Assembly (NCBI GenBank): GCA_052386675.1
Contig: JBQTJX010000043.1
Span: 68,931-132,930 of the forward strand
Reading direction: 5' to 3'
Length of the DNA stretch: 64,000 nucleotides
Source of the DNA: RBG-16-66-20 sp052386675
GTDB taxonomy: Bacteria; Pseudomonadota; Gammaproteobacteria; Burkholderiales; SG8-39
Shown here: in pieces, positions 36,559 to 47,093 of the stretch
How positions within the stretch are numbered: position 1 is the first letter of the stretch
How the letters are laid out: each line of letters begins with the position of its first letter
Notes under the pieces: generated by a model
Told to the model about the DNA's origin: nothing
The model's database searches: none
The model's input: only the letters and a program-made list of their open reading frames with translations
Position numbers and translations under genes: made by a program

Positions 36559-37095
36559 ATGCACTACGCCGAGACGCTTAGGCTCCTGACCCGGCTCCCC
36601 GAACGGCGGCCGGCGGCATCGCTCCCGTCCCGCCTGGACGAATTCTTCGACCGCCTGACCGCCTGCGCCACCCCCGGCGAAGCGCAGCCCATAGAGGACG
36701 CGATCTGGACCGCCTGGATGTACCACGGCCACGAGGAGGCGGAACTGGCGCTGGAGCGCGCCTCGGCCGACATGGCGGCGAGGCGCTTCGATCTGGCGGA
36801 AACGCGCCTTGCCATCCTGCTGCGCCGCCGCCCGGACTGGGCCGAGGCCTGGAATAAGCGCGCGACGTTGTGCTACCTCATGGAGCGCGACGACGAGAGC
36901 GTGGCGGCGATCCACCGCACGCTGGAGATCGAGCCGCGCCACTTCGGCGCGCTGTGCGGGCTGGGCGAGATTTTCCGCTCCCGGGGCGATATCCAGCCTG
37001 CGCTGCTCGCTTTCAGTCTCGCGCTGCGTGTGCACCCGCACCTGGGGAGCGTCAGGGAAACCGCCCGGGCACTGAGCGCCGAATCAAGGCGATAA
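36559..37095 (+). CDS. Tetratricopeptide-repeat protein
   Basis: A 178-residue helical protein. The C-terminal two thirds hold about three TPR-like helix pairs: ASADMAARRFDLAETRLAILLRRRPDWAEAWNKRATLCYLMERDDESVAAIHRTLEIEPRHFGALCGLGEIFRSRGDIQPALLAFSLALRVHP shows the A/G-A-P spacing. There is no signal peptide, so it is cytoplasmic and probably a protein-interaction adaptor. A cytochrome P450 gene starts 7 bp downstream, which suggests co-transcription, but no functional link is known. Confidence 0.8.
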   Translation: MHYAETLRLLTRLPERRPAASLPSRLDEFFDRLTACATPGEAQPIEDAIWTAWMYHGHEEAELALERASADMAARRFDLAETRLAILLRRRPDWAEAWNKRATLCYLMERDDESVAAIHRTLEIEPRHFGALCGLGEIFRSRGDIQPALLAFSLALRVHPHLGSVRETARALSAESRR

Positions 37096-37102
37096 TCGCG
37101 GC

Positions 37103-38344
37103 ATGATTCCCGCTGCCGCGGCCCTGGCGCCGATCGATTTCCGTCCCGATGCGCCGGAGTTCCTGCGCGATCCGTTCCCGCTCTTCCGCCGCATGCGCGA
37201 GGAGGACCCGGTGCACTGGAGCCCGAGGCTCAAGGCCTGGGTGCTGACCCGCTACGACGACAACAAGGCGGTGTGCCTGGATCGCGAGATGTCCTCGGAC
37301 CGGTTGCGACCGTTCTTCGCCACGCTCCCCGGGCCGGAGGCCGCGCGCATCGGCGACATCATCCGGTACCTCTCGCACTGGATGGTGTTCCGCGACCCGC
37401 CGGAGCACACCAGGCTGCGGCGCCTGACGAGCAAGGTGTTCCACCTGCAGTCCATGAACGCGATGCGGCCGGCGGCGGAGGAACTGACGCAGTGGCTTTT
37501 CGATCGCATCGGCAATCGTGGGGAGATCGATTTCATCGCCGACTTCGCCGGCCCGCTGCCGGCGCTGGTGATCATGGCCATGCTGGGCGTGCCGCGCGAG
37601 GATCTGGCGCAAGTGAAGCGCATGTCGGATGACATTGCCCTGTTCATCGGCAGCTCGCGCATGTCGGGGGACAAGTACGACATCGCGGAGCGGGCGACGA
37701 AGGAAATGGCCGGGTTCTTCCGCGAACTGATCGCGGATCGACGCCGGGCGGGGAAGGATGACCTGCTTTCGCAACTGGTGCACCTGGAGGACGGCGGCGA
37801 TCGCCTGACGGACGACGAACTGGTCGCCACCTGCATCCTGCTGCTGTTCGCCGGGCACGAGACCACCACCAACCACATCGCCAACGGGCTCGCGTCGCTG
37901 CTGCGCTTCCCCGACCAGATGGAGGCATTGCGCGCGGAGGCCGCGCTCGCGCCACGCGCCATCGAGGAACTGCTGCGCTACGACGGCCCGAGCGGCGCCC
38001 AGGTGAGGGTGGTCAAGGTGGAGCAGGAACTGCGCGGCAAGGTCCTCAAGCCCGGCGACCGCGTGTTCCTCATGCTCAACGCGGCCAACCGCGATCCGGA
38101 AGCCTATGAGCAGCCGGACCGCCTGTGGATGGACCGCGGCGGCCCGGCGCACCTCACGTTCGGCTTCGGCACGCACATCTGCCTGGGCTTCCCGCTGGCA
38201 CGCATGGAGGGCCAGGTGGCGCTGCCGGCGGTGGCGCGTCACTGGAAGGACATCGCCCTGGCCGTGCCCGAGGCGCGCATCGATTGGCTGAACTCGATGG
38301 TGTTTCGCGGCATGAAGTCGCTGCCGCTGCGGGTCGGGGCCTAG
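37103..38344 (+). CDS. Cytochrome P450 monooxygenase
   Basis: A 413-residue soluble P450 of the bacterial CYP type. The heme-ligand loop FGFGTHICLGFPLAR carries Cys360; the I-helix oxygen-binding motif is LLFAGHETTTNH; the ExxR pair is in IEELLRYDG; and DPPEHTRLRRLTSKVF is the C-helix signature. All catalytic landmarks are intact and the length is normal. No ferredoxin or ferredoxin reductase gene is adjacent, so its electron donors are elsewhere. The next gene starts directly after its stop. The substrate cannot be predicted. Confidence 0.94.
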   Translation: MIPAAAALAPIDFRPDAPEFLRDPFPLFRRMREEDPVHWSPRLKAWVLTRYDDNKAVCLDREMSSDRLRPFFATLPGPEAARIGDIIRYLSHWMVFRDPPEHTRLRRLTSKVFHLQSMNAMRPAAEELTQWLFDRIGNRGEIDFIADFAGPLPALVIMAMLGVPREDLAQVKRMSDDIALFIGSSRMSGDKYDIAERATKEMAGFFRELIADRRRAGKDDLLSQLVHLEDGGDRLTDDELVATCILLLFAGHETTTNHIANGLASLLRFPDQMEALRAEAALAPRAIEELLRYDGPSGAQVRVVKVEQELRGKVLKPGDRVFLMLNAANRDPEAYEQPDRLWMDRGGPAHLTFGFGTHICLGFPLARMEGQVALPAVARHWKDIALAVPEARIDWLNSMVFRGMKSLPLRVGA

Positions 38345-38689
38345 ATGGGCGCCGGACAGGCGGTGCCGGACCGCAAGGCGCTCATCGACGCACTGCTGCT
38401 CAAGCTGCCGGGCGTGACCACGCGCAAGCTCAACGGCCTGGACGCCTATTTCGTCGGCGATCGAATGTTCGCCTGCGTCGAGGGCATCGGCATCGGGTTG
38501 CGCCTGCCGGTGGCCACCGCGACCGAGCTGCAGTTCTCGCGAGCGAACATCGTTCCCTTCAAGCCCGGCGGCACGGTGGTGTCGCGCGAGTGGGTGCAGA
38601 TCCAGTGCGAGGATGCGAGCGAGTTCGGGCTCGACCTGGCGCTGTTCCAGGCCTCGCTCGAGTTCGTCAAGGCGGCGCCCCGCAGATGA
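38345..38689 (+). CDS. Small TfoX-like protein
   Basis: A 114-residue protein starting immediately after the P450 stop and overlapping trkA by 4 nt (ATGA). The pattern RKLNGLDAYFVGDRMFACVEGIGIGLRLP followed by FKPGGTVVSREWVQI resembles the N-terminal fold of TfoX/Sxy-type proteins (a beta-sheet in which MF and a final W-V-x-I are conserved). The DNA-uptake regulator TfoX has an additional C-terminal domain that is absent here. The function is unknown; the assignment rests on weak similarity. Confidence 0.6.
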   Translation: MGAGQAVPDRKALIDALLLKLPGVTTRKLNGLDAYFVGDRMFACVEGIGIGLRLPVATATELQFSRANIVPFKPGGTVVSREWVQIQCEDASEFGLDLALFQASLEFVKAAPRR

Positions 38690-40059
38690 AGATCGTCATC
38701 CTTGGCGCCGGGCAGGTGGGCGCCTCGGTCGCCGAGAGCCTGGTCTCGGAGCAGAACGACATCACGGTGGTGGACATCGACGGGCCGCGCCTGCGCGCGC
38801 TGCAGGTCCGGCTCGACCTGCGCACCGTCACCGGCAACGCCTCGCACCCCACGGTGCTGCGCGAGGCCGGCATAGAGGACGCCGACCTGCTGGTCGCAGT
38901 GACCCAGTCCGACGAGACCAACCTGGTCGCCTGCAAGCTGGCGACGCGGATGTTCAACGTGCCGCGCCGCATCGCCCGCGTGCGCGCCGCCGACTTCCTC
39001 GAGGACGAGCAGGTGCTCGGGCGCGAGGGCTTCGAAGTGGACCTCGCCATCTGCCCGGAGCAGGTGCTGACGGAGTACCTGGTCAAGCTGGTGGAGTTTC
39101 CGGAGGCGCTGCAGGTGCTGGACTTTGCCGGCGGCCGCGTCAGCCTGGTGGCGGTGCGCGCGTTCCAGGGAGGCCCGATGGTCGGCCGCCCGATCCGGGA
39201 ACTTCGCGCGCACGCGCCGAGCGTGGACGCGCGCATCGTCGCCGTGTTCCGCGAGGACAAGGCCATCCAGCCCGACGGCGACACCGTGATCCGGGCGGGC
39301 GACGAGGTGTTCTGCCTCGCGGCCTCGCGCGACATCCGCCAGGTGATGCACGAGCTGCGGCGCATGGACAACCCGGTGCGGCGGGTGATGATCGCCGGCG
39401 GCGGCAACATCGGCCAGCGCCTCGCGCGCGCGCTGGAGAAGGACTACGCGGTCAAGGTGATCGAGCACAACAAGCGCCGCTGCGAGCTGCTCGCGGAACG
39501 CGTCGAGCGCGCGCTGGTGCTGGCGGGGGATGCCACCGACGAGGAACTGCTGGAGCAGGAGAACATCGCCGAGATGGACCTGTTCATCGCGGTCACCAAT
39601 GACGACGAGAACAACATCATGAGTTCGCTGCTTGCCAAGCGCATGGGCGCGCGGCGCGTGGTGTCGCTCATCAACCGGCGCAGCTACGTGGACCTGGTGC
39701 AGAGCGGCCAGATCGATATCGCGCTGTCGCCGGCGCAGGCAACGATCGGGCAGCTGCTCGCGCACGTGCGCCGGGGCGACGTGGTCGCGGTGCACAGCCT
39801 GCGCCGCGGCGCCGCCGAGGCGCTGGAGGCGGTGGTGCACGGCGACCGCAAGTCGTGCCGGGTCACCGGGCGGCGCGTGGACGAGATCGAACTCCCTCCG
39901 GGCAGCCTGATCGGGGCCGTGGTGCGCGGCGACGAGGTGCTGATGGCGCACCACGACACCCGCATCGAGGCCGGCGACCACGTCATCGTGTTCGTCTCCG
40001 ACAAGAAGAGCCTGTCTCGCGTGGAGAAGCTGTTCCAGGTGAGCGCCGGGTTCCTCTAG
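38686..40059 (+). CDS. trkA: Trk potassium-uptake regulatory subunit TrkA
   Basis: A 457-residue cytoplasmic protein with two tandem RCK units. Each begins with a Rossmann NAD(H)-binding motif: KIVILGAGQVGASVAESLV at the start and RVMIAGGGNIGQRLARALE near residue 230. Each is followed by a TrkA-C domain, the last ending in AGDHVIVFVSDKKSLSRVEKLFQV. ATG 38686 overlaps the previous stop. The trkH gene follows after 12 bp, so this is a complete nucleotide-gated potassium-uptake system. Confidence 0.96.
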   Translation: MKIVILGAGQVGASVAESLVSEQNDITVVDIDGPRLRALQVRLDLRTVTGNASHPTVLREAGIEDADLLVAVTQSDETNLVACKLATRMFNVPRRIARVRAADFLEDEQVLGREGFEVDLAICPEQVLTEYLVKLVEFPEALQVLDFAGGRVSLVAVRAFQGGPMVGRPIRELRAHAPSVDARIVAVFREDKAIQPDGDTVIRAGDEVFCLAASRDIRQVMHELRRMDNPVRRVMIAGGGNIGQRLARALEKDYAVKVIEHNKRRCELLAERVERALVLAGDATDEELLEQENIAEMDLFIAVTNDDENNIMSSLLAKRMGARRVVSLINRRSYVDLVQSGQIDIALSPAQATIGQLLAHVRRGDVVAVHSLRRGAAEALEAVVHGDRKSCRVTGRRVDEIELPPGSLIGAVVRGDEVLMAHHDTRIEAGDHVIVFVSDKKSLSRVEKLFQVSAGFL

Positions 40060-40071
40060 GCGGAGGCGCCG

Positions 40072-41526
40072 GTGCACTTCGCGGTTGTCGTCAACCTGCT
40101 CTCGGTGGTGCTGGTGGCGTTCGCGGCAGCCATGCTGGTGCCGCTGGGGATATCGCTCTACCTGGACGACGGCGCCGCCCGCGCCTACGACATCGCGATC
40201 CTGGCCACCGCGTCCGCCGGCGTCGCCGGCTACCTGGCGACGCGCGGCCGGCCCAAGGCGCTGCAGGCGCGCGACGGCTTCGTGTTCGTCACCCTGGTGT
40301 GGGCCGTGCTGCCCGCATTCGGCGCGCTGCCGCTGCTGGCCCACATCCCGGGCCTGGGCTTCACCGACGCCTATTTCGAGGCCATGTCGGGGCTCACCGC
40401 GACCGGGGCGACGCTGCTCTCGGGCTTGGACCAGCTGCCGCCGTCACTCAACTTCTGGCGCTGCGGTCTGCAGTGGCTCGGCGGCCTGGGCGTGATCGTG
40501 CTGGCGGTGGCGGTGCTGCCGCTGCTGGGCGTCGGCGGCCGGCAGCTGCTCAAGGCCGAGATCCCGGGACCGATGAAGGAGGCGCAGCTCACGCCCCGGA
40601 TCCATGAGACCGCGAAAGGGCTCTGGCTGGTCTATGCCGCGCTGACCGTCGCCTGCGCGCTCGCCTACCACTGGGGTGGCATGACCCGGCTGGATGCCGT
40701 GATGCACGCGTTCTCGACGATGGGGCTGGGGGGCTTCTCCTCTCACGACACCAGCTTCGGCTACTGGAACTCCCCGGTGATCGAGGCGATCGCGGTCGGA
40801 TTCATGCTGGTGGCGGGCATCAGCTTCGTGACGCATTTCGCCGTCGTGCACCGCGCCAGCCTCCTGCCGTATTGGCGGGACGCGGAGTTGCGCTTTTACC
40901 TCGGGCTGGTGGGCGCGAGCGTGGTCGTCGTGGCGACGCTGCTGATGATCAGCGGCAGCTACGCGGACTGGCCAAGCGCGTTGCGGCATGCCGGGTTCCA
41001 CGTCGTGTCGGTCGCGACCACCACTGGCTACGCGAACGTCGATTATTCGGCATGGCCGGTGTTCGCGCCCCTATGGATGCTGTTCATCGCCTCGTTCGCC
41101 ACCTGCTCCGGCTCGACCGGGGGCGGCATCAAGATGATGCGCGCGGTCCTGATGGTGCGCCAGGCAACGCGCGAACTGGAGCGCCTGGTTCACCCGCGCG
41201 CCGTGATGCCGGTGAAGCTGGGCGGCCAGGTGGTCGAAAACCGAATCATCTTCGCGGTGCTCGCCTACATGCTCATCTACGGCGCGACGCTGGCGGCGAT
41301 CACGCTGCTCCTCACTGCAACCGGCCTGGACCTGCTCACTGCGCTGTCGGCCGCGGCAGCCTGCATCAACAACGTTGGCCCCGGCCTGGGCGCGGTCGGG
41401 CCGGCGGAAACCTACGCACTGCTGTCGGACTTCCAGACCTGGATCTGCACCTTCGCCATGATGCTGGGGAGGCTGGAACTGCTCACCGTGTTCGTGCTGC
41501 TGACCCCGGCGTTCTGGCGGCGCTAG
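40072..41526 (+). CDS. trkH: Trk-type potassium channel subunit TrkH
   Basis: A 484-residue membrane protein. The four pore loops that build the potassium filter are all visible: FEAMSGLTATGATLLSG, MHAFSTMGLGGFSSHD, SVATTTGYANVDYS and CINNVGPGLGAVGP, each with the filter glycine. Start GTG 40072 follows GGCGGAGG at 40059-40065. It forms the K+ path gated by TrkA, whose gene precedes it by 12 bp. The MBL hydrolase gene starts about 10 bp after its stop and may be co-transcribed. Confidence 0.96.
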   Translation: MHFAVVVNLLSVVLVAFAAAMLVPLGISLYLDDGAARAYDIAILATASAGVAGYLATRGRPKALQARDGFVFVTLVWAVLPAFGALPLLAHIPGLGFTDAYFEAMSGLTATGATLLSGLDQLPPSLNFWRCGLQWLGGLGVIVLAVAVLPLLGVGGRQLLKAEIPGPMKEAQLTPRIHETAKGLWLVYAALTVACALAYHWGGMTRLDAVMHAFSTMGLGGFSSHDTSFGYWNSPVIEAIAVGFMLVAGISFVTHFAVVHRASLLPYWRDAELRFYLGLVGASVVVVATLLMISGSYADWPSALRHAGFHVVSVATTTGYANVDYSAWPVFAPLWMLFIASFATCSGSTGGGIKMMRAVLMVRQATRELERLVHPRAVMPVKLGGQVVENRIIFAVLAYMLIYGATLAAITLLLTATGLDLLTALSAAAACINNVGPGLGAVGPAETYALLSDFQTWICTFAMMLGRLELLTVFVLLTPAFWRR

Positions 41527-41536
41527 AGTGGCAGGC

Positions 41537-42433
41537 ATGGAGATCCCCGTCATCCGGCACGGCCCGGTCAGCGTCCATCTCGGCGAGAAATCCGGCAAGT
41601 ATCCCGATGGCAACCAGGTCCTGGTGCGCGGCGCGGACACGCTGGCCGCGTTCGACACGCCGCTGGTGGCCAATCGCATGGGCGATGAGTTGCTCGCGGC
41701 GGACCTCGTGATCCTCGGGCACGTGCACGAAGACCACATGGCCGGGCTGCACCGGCTGCCGCGCGCGCCGGTGCTGGTGCACGAAGCCGACCTCGAGGCG
41801 GCGCGCAGTTGGGAAGGCCTTGCGCGCCACTACGGCTACCGGCCCGAAGTGCTCCCCGGCATGCGCGCCATGATCGAGACCTCGTTCCACTATGCGCCGC
41901 GTCCCGACGCGGAATCCTATGCGGACGGCGCGAGCTGGGACCTCGGCGGCGGGGTGCGCGTCACCGCGTTCCACATGCCGGGCCACACCAGCGGTCATTG
42001 CGTGCTGCTGGCCGAGCCGGGCGCCATCGCCTTCATTGGCGACATCGACCTGTCCTCGTTCGGACCGTACTACGGCGACGCGACCTCCAGCCTGGCGCAG
42101 TTCCGGCGCACGCTGGAGGCGGTGAAGGATATCCCGGCGAAGGTCTGGATCACCTCGCACCACAAGGGCGTGGTCACGGACCGGGAGGCTTTCCTCGCGC
42201 TGCTGGCGGCGTTCAGCTCCCGGCTGGATGCGCGCGAGGCGGCGATCGCGTCCCACCTGGAGGCGCGGCCCGCCACGCTGGCGGAACTGGTCGCGCACCG
42301 CTTCGTGTACCCGAGGCACCTGGACGAGCTCTTCTACGACGACGCGGAGCGACGCGTCATCGAGCAGCATCTCGCGGCGCTGGCCGCGGCGGGAAGGGCG
42401 GTGGAAGAGGGCGGGCGCTGGCGAATGCGATAG
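41537..42433 (+). CDS. Metallo-beta-lactamase-fold hydrolase
   Basis: A 298-residue binuclear-metal hydrolase. The site motif HxHxDH appears as GHVHEDHMAG, the next His is in FHMPGHTSGHCVLL, and the bridging Asp is in FIGDIDLSSFG; a last His lies in ITSHHKGVV. The mid-part resembles the glyoxalase II / hydroxyacylglutathione hydrolase-like group, while the C-terminal 90 residues form a helical winged-helix-like domain. Start ATG 41537 was preferred; GTG 41528 would add three residues. The substrate is unknown. Confidence 0.85.
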   Translation: MEIPVIRHGPVSVHLGEKSGKYPDGNQVLVRGADTLAAFDTPLVANRMGDELLAADLVILGHVHEDHMAGLHRLPRAPVLVHEADLEAARSWEGLARHYGYRPEVLPGMRAMIETSFHYAPRPDAESYADGASWDLGGGVRVTAFHMPGHTSGHCVLLAEPGAIAFIGDIDLSSFGPYYGDATSSLAQFRRTLEAVKDIPAKVWITSHHKGVVTDREAFLALLAAFSSRLDAREAAIASHLEARPATLAELVAHRFVYPRHLDELFYDDAERRVIEQHLAALAAAGRAVEEGGRWRMR

Positions 42434-42455
42434 CGCGCCCGGCGTCCCGCGATGC

Positions 42456-42498
42456 TTGACCGGAGTCAATAATTTTCGGCTCCCGCAGCACTCATAAT
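42456..42498 (+). promoter_or_regulatory. FNR/CRP-like box and -10 element of the formate dehydrogenase operon
   Basis: TTGAC-CGGA-GTCAA (42456-42469) is an inverted repeat of the FNR/DNR type, and CATAAT at 42493-42498 is a good -10. The distance puts the box centre near -41.5 from a start site around 42504, the classic position for class II activation. That start site almost coincides with the GTG start codon at 42505, and no ribosome site is visible, so a leaderless message is possible. The same repeat occurs at 47015-47028 and 51561-51574. Confidence 0.6.
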
Positions 42499-42504
42499 GT
42501 CCGC

Positions 42505-44166
<1,662 letters not shown>

Positions 44167-44191
44167 CAGGCCAGGAAAAGAGGGCCCAGCC

Positions 44192-47002
44192 ATGGACCGC
44201 GCGAGCAAGCAGCAACTGGCGACCCTGCCGATCGAGTTCAAGCTCAACGGGCAGACCGTGGTTGGGCGGCCCGACGAGCCGCTGATCGAGACCGCGCGCC
44301 GCCACGGCGTCGATATTCCCCACCTGTGCTATTCGCCGGAGCTGCGCCCGGACGGCAACTGCCGTGCCTGCGTGGTGGAGATCAAGGGCGAGCGCGTGCT
44401 GGCGCCTTCGTGCTGCCGCTTCCCGACGCAGGGCATGGAGGTCACGACCGACAGCCCGCGCGCGCGCGCCTCGCAGAAGATGGTGCTGGAACTGCTGCTC
44501 TCGGACATGGGCGAGCAGCGCCACACCCGGCACAACGAAGTGGACGCCTGGGCCGAGAAGCTGCAAGTCGGCCTGCCGCGCTTCCCCTCCCGCATCCAGC
44601 CGAAGATGGACCTTTCGCATCCGGCGATTGCGGTGAACCTGGACGCGTGCATCCAGTGCACGCGCTGCCTGCGAGCCTGCCGCGAGGAGCAGGTGAACGA
44701 CGTCATCGGCTATGCGTTCCGCGGCGAGGACTCGAAGATCGTGTTCGACATGGACGACCCGATGGGGGCGTCCACCTGCGTCGCCTGTGGAGAGTGCGTC
44801 CAGGCCTGTCCCACCGGCGCGCTGATGCCGGCGCGGGACGCCGGCATGCAGGTCGCGGACAGGAAGGTCGATTCGGTGTGCCCGTTCTGCGGCGTTGGTT
44901 GCCAGCTTACGTACCACGTCGACCAGAAAAAGAACGTCATCCGGTTCGTGACCGGCCGCGACGGCCCGTCCAACCATGGCCGCCTGTGCGTCAAAGGCCG
45001 TTACGGTTTCGACTATGCGCACCACCCTCAGCGGCTGACCAAGCCGCTCATCCGCAAGCCAGGCATGCCCAAGACGGCGAAGTTCACCGTGGATCCGGGG
45101 AACTGGACCGAGGCGTTCCGCGAGGCGAGCTGGGAGGAGGCCCTGGCGCTGGCGGCGGACGGCCTGAAGAAGGTCCGCGACCAGGACCGCTTCGCGCTCG
45201 CCGGCTTCGGCTCGGCCAAGGGCTCCAACGAGGAGGCCTACCTGTTCCAGAAACTGGTGCGCACCGGGTTCGGCCAGAACAACGTCGATCACTGCACACG
45301 CCTGTGCCATGCGTCGTCGGTGGCGGCGCTGCTGGAGGGCGTCGGCTCGGGCGCGGTGTCCAACCAGGTCAGCGACGTGATGAACGCCGAGGTGGTGCTG
45401 GTCATCGGCGCCAACCCGACGGTGAACCACCCGGTGGCGGCCACCTGGATGAAGAACGCGGTGAAAAACGGCACCAAGCTGATCATCGCCGACCCGAGGC
45501 GCACCGAACTCGCGCGCCACGCTGCCTATGTGCTGCAGTTCAATGCCGACACCGACGTCGCGATGCTGAACGCGATCATCCACGCCATCATCGACGAAGG
45601 GCTGGTCGACGAGGGCTTCATCCGTGACCGCACCAGCGGCTACGAGGCGCTGAAGGAGAACGCGAAGAACTATTCGCCGGAGAAGATGGCGCCCATCTGC
45701 GGTATTCCCGCCAAGACCCTGCGCGAAGTGGCCCGGCTGTTCGCCACCTCGAAGGGTTCCATGATCCTGTGGGGCATGGGCATCTCGCAGCACGTGCACG
45801 GCACCGACAACGCGCGCTGCCTGATCGCGCTGTCGCTGATGACCGGGCAGGTGGGGCGGCCGGGCTGCGGGCTGCACCCGCTGCGCGGCCAGAACAACGT
45901 CCAGGGCGCCTCGGACTCCGGCCTGATTCCGATGATGTACCCGGACTACCAGCGCGTGGACAACCCGGAGGCCAACAAGCGCTTCCAGGCGCTGTGGAAC
46001 ACGAAGCTGGAGACCAGGCCCGGGCTGACGGTGGTCGAGATCATGAAGGAAGCCGACGCCGGCCGCATCCGCGGCATGTACATCATGGGCGAGAACCCGG
46101 CGATGTCGGATCCGGACGCGGGGCACGCACGCGAGGCAATGGCCAGGCTCGAGCACCTCGTGGTGCAGGACATTTTCCTGACGGAGACTGCTTATCTTGC
46201 CGACGTCGTGCTGCCGGCCACCGCGTGGCCGGAGAAGGATGGCACGGTCACCAACACGGATCGCATGGTCCAGCTGGGACGCAAGGCGATCGAGCCGCCG
46301 GGCGAGGCGAAGCCGGATCTTTGGATCCTCAATGAGCTGGGCAGGCGAATCGGACTTGACTGGAACTACACGCACCCGAAGCAGGTGTTCGAGGAAATGC
46401 GCAAGGGCATGAACTCGATCGCCGGAATCACCTGGGAACGCCTGGAGCGGGATTCATGCGTGGTTTATCCCTGCGAGAACGAGGGAGATCCGGGCACTTC
46501 GGTGGTGTTCACGGAGGTTTTCCCGACTGCGACCGGCCGCGCGAGGTTCGTCCCTGCGGACCTGATCCCCGCTGACGAGCGCCCGGATGTCGAGTATCCG
46601 ACCGTGCTCATCACGGGGCGGCAGCTGGAGCATTGGCACACCGGGGCGATGACGCGACGCGCGGGCGTCCTGGACGCCATCGAGCCGGAACCCGTGTGCT
46701 CGATGCACCCGCTGGACCTCGCGGGCTTGGGCGCCAATCCAGGTGACCTGGTCACCGTAGCGTCGCGCCGGGGCCGGATTTCCCTGTATGCGCGCGCCGA
46801 CGAGGGCACGCCGCGAGGCGCGGTATTCATTCCCTTTGCCTTCTACGAGGCGGCGGCGAACATGCTGACGAATCCGAAGCTGGATCCGGTCGGCAAGATC
46901 CCGGAGTTCAAGTACTGCGCGGTGAAAGTGACCAGGGGCGGCAGCACGCCGGGTGACCCTGGATACGGCAAGGGTCGGGCGCTGGCTGAAATTCGGCGCT
47001 GA
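44192..47002 (+). CDS. fdh1A: NAD-dependent formate dehydrogenase, catalytic (W/Mo-bis-MGD) subunit
   Basis: A 936-residue enzyme oxidising formate to CO2. Domain order: [2Fe-2S] domain (LCYSPELRPDGNCRACVVE), NuoG-like His-Cys cluster region, two [4Fe-4S] motifs (CIQCTRCLRACREEQ; CVACGECVQACPTGAL), the catalytic-domain [4Fe-4S] site (VCPFCGVGCQLTYHV), and the molybdopterin domain. Cys372 in CTRLCHASSVAAL takes the place of selenocysteine, so no Sec machinery is needed. MYIMGENPAMSDPD is a cofactor-binding segment; the last 130 residues are the dinucleotide-binding domain (GRQLEHWHTGAMTRRAG). Whether it holds tungsten or molybdenum cannot be told from sequence alone. Confidence 0.95.
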   Translation: MDRASKQQLATLPIEFKLNGQTVVGRPDEPLIETARRHGVDIPHLCYSPELRPDGNCRACVVEIKGERVLAPSCCRFPTQGMEVTTDSPRARASQKMVLELLLSDMGEQRHTRHNEVDAWAEKLQVGLPRFPSRIQPKMDLSHPAIAVNLDACIQCTRCLRACREEQVNDVIGYAFRGEDSKIVFDMDDPMGASTCVACGECVQACPTGALMPARDAGMQVADRKVDSVCPFCGVGCQLTYHVDQKKNVIRFVTGRDGPSNHGRLCVKGRYGFDYAHHPQRLTKPLIRKPGMPKTAKFTVDPGNWTEAFREASWEEALALAADGLKKVRDQDRFALAGFGSAKGSNEEAYLFQKLVRTGFGQNNVDHCTRLCHASSVAALLEGVGSGAVSNQVSDVMNAEVVLVIGANPTVNHPVAATWMKNAVKNGTKLIIADPRRTELARHAAYVLQFNADTDVAMLNAIIHAIIDEGLVDEGFIRDRTSGYEALKENAKNYSPEKMAPICGIPAKTLREVARLFATSKGSMILWGMGISQHVHGTDNARCLIALSLMTGQVGRPGCGLHPLRGQNNVQGASDSGLIPMMYPDYQRVDNPEANKRFQALWNTKLETRPGLTVVEIMKEADAGRIRGMYIMGENPAMSDPDAGHAREAMARLEHLVVQDIFLTETAYLADVVLPATAWPEKDGTVTNTDRMVQLGRKAIEPPGEAKPDLWILNELGRRIGLDWNYTHPKQVFEEMRKGMNSIAGITWERLERDSCVVYPCENEGDPGTSVVFTEVFPTATGRARFVPADLIPADERPDVEYPTVLITGRQLEHWHTGAMTRRAGVLDAIEPEPVCSMHPLDLAGLGANPGDLVTVASRRGRISLYARADEGTPRGAVFIPFAFYEAAANMLTNPKLDPVGKIPEFKYCAVKVTRGGSTPGDPGYGKGRALAEIRR

Positions 47003-47014
47003 TCAGGACGCGGC

Positions 47015-47028
47015 TTGACCGTGGTCAA
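47015..47028. promoter_or_regulatory. FNR/CRP-like box upstream of fhs
   Basis: TTGACCGTGGTCAA lies in a longer perfect repeat (CTTGACC-GT-GGTCAAG, 47014-47029) in the 91-bp gap between fdh1A and fhs. It is 65 bp upstream of the chosen fhs start. It matches the box upstream of fdh1B and the one upstream of tctC in the core CTTGACCG-N2-GTCAA. A Crp/Fnr-family activator is the likely binder; its gene is not in the window. Confidence 0.6.
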
Positions 47029-47093
47029 GGCCGCGGACCTGCGTGCCTGAACAGAATCCGCCCTTCGCCTTTCCGCCCACGAGGGATCCGCAC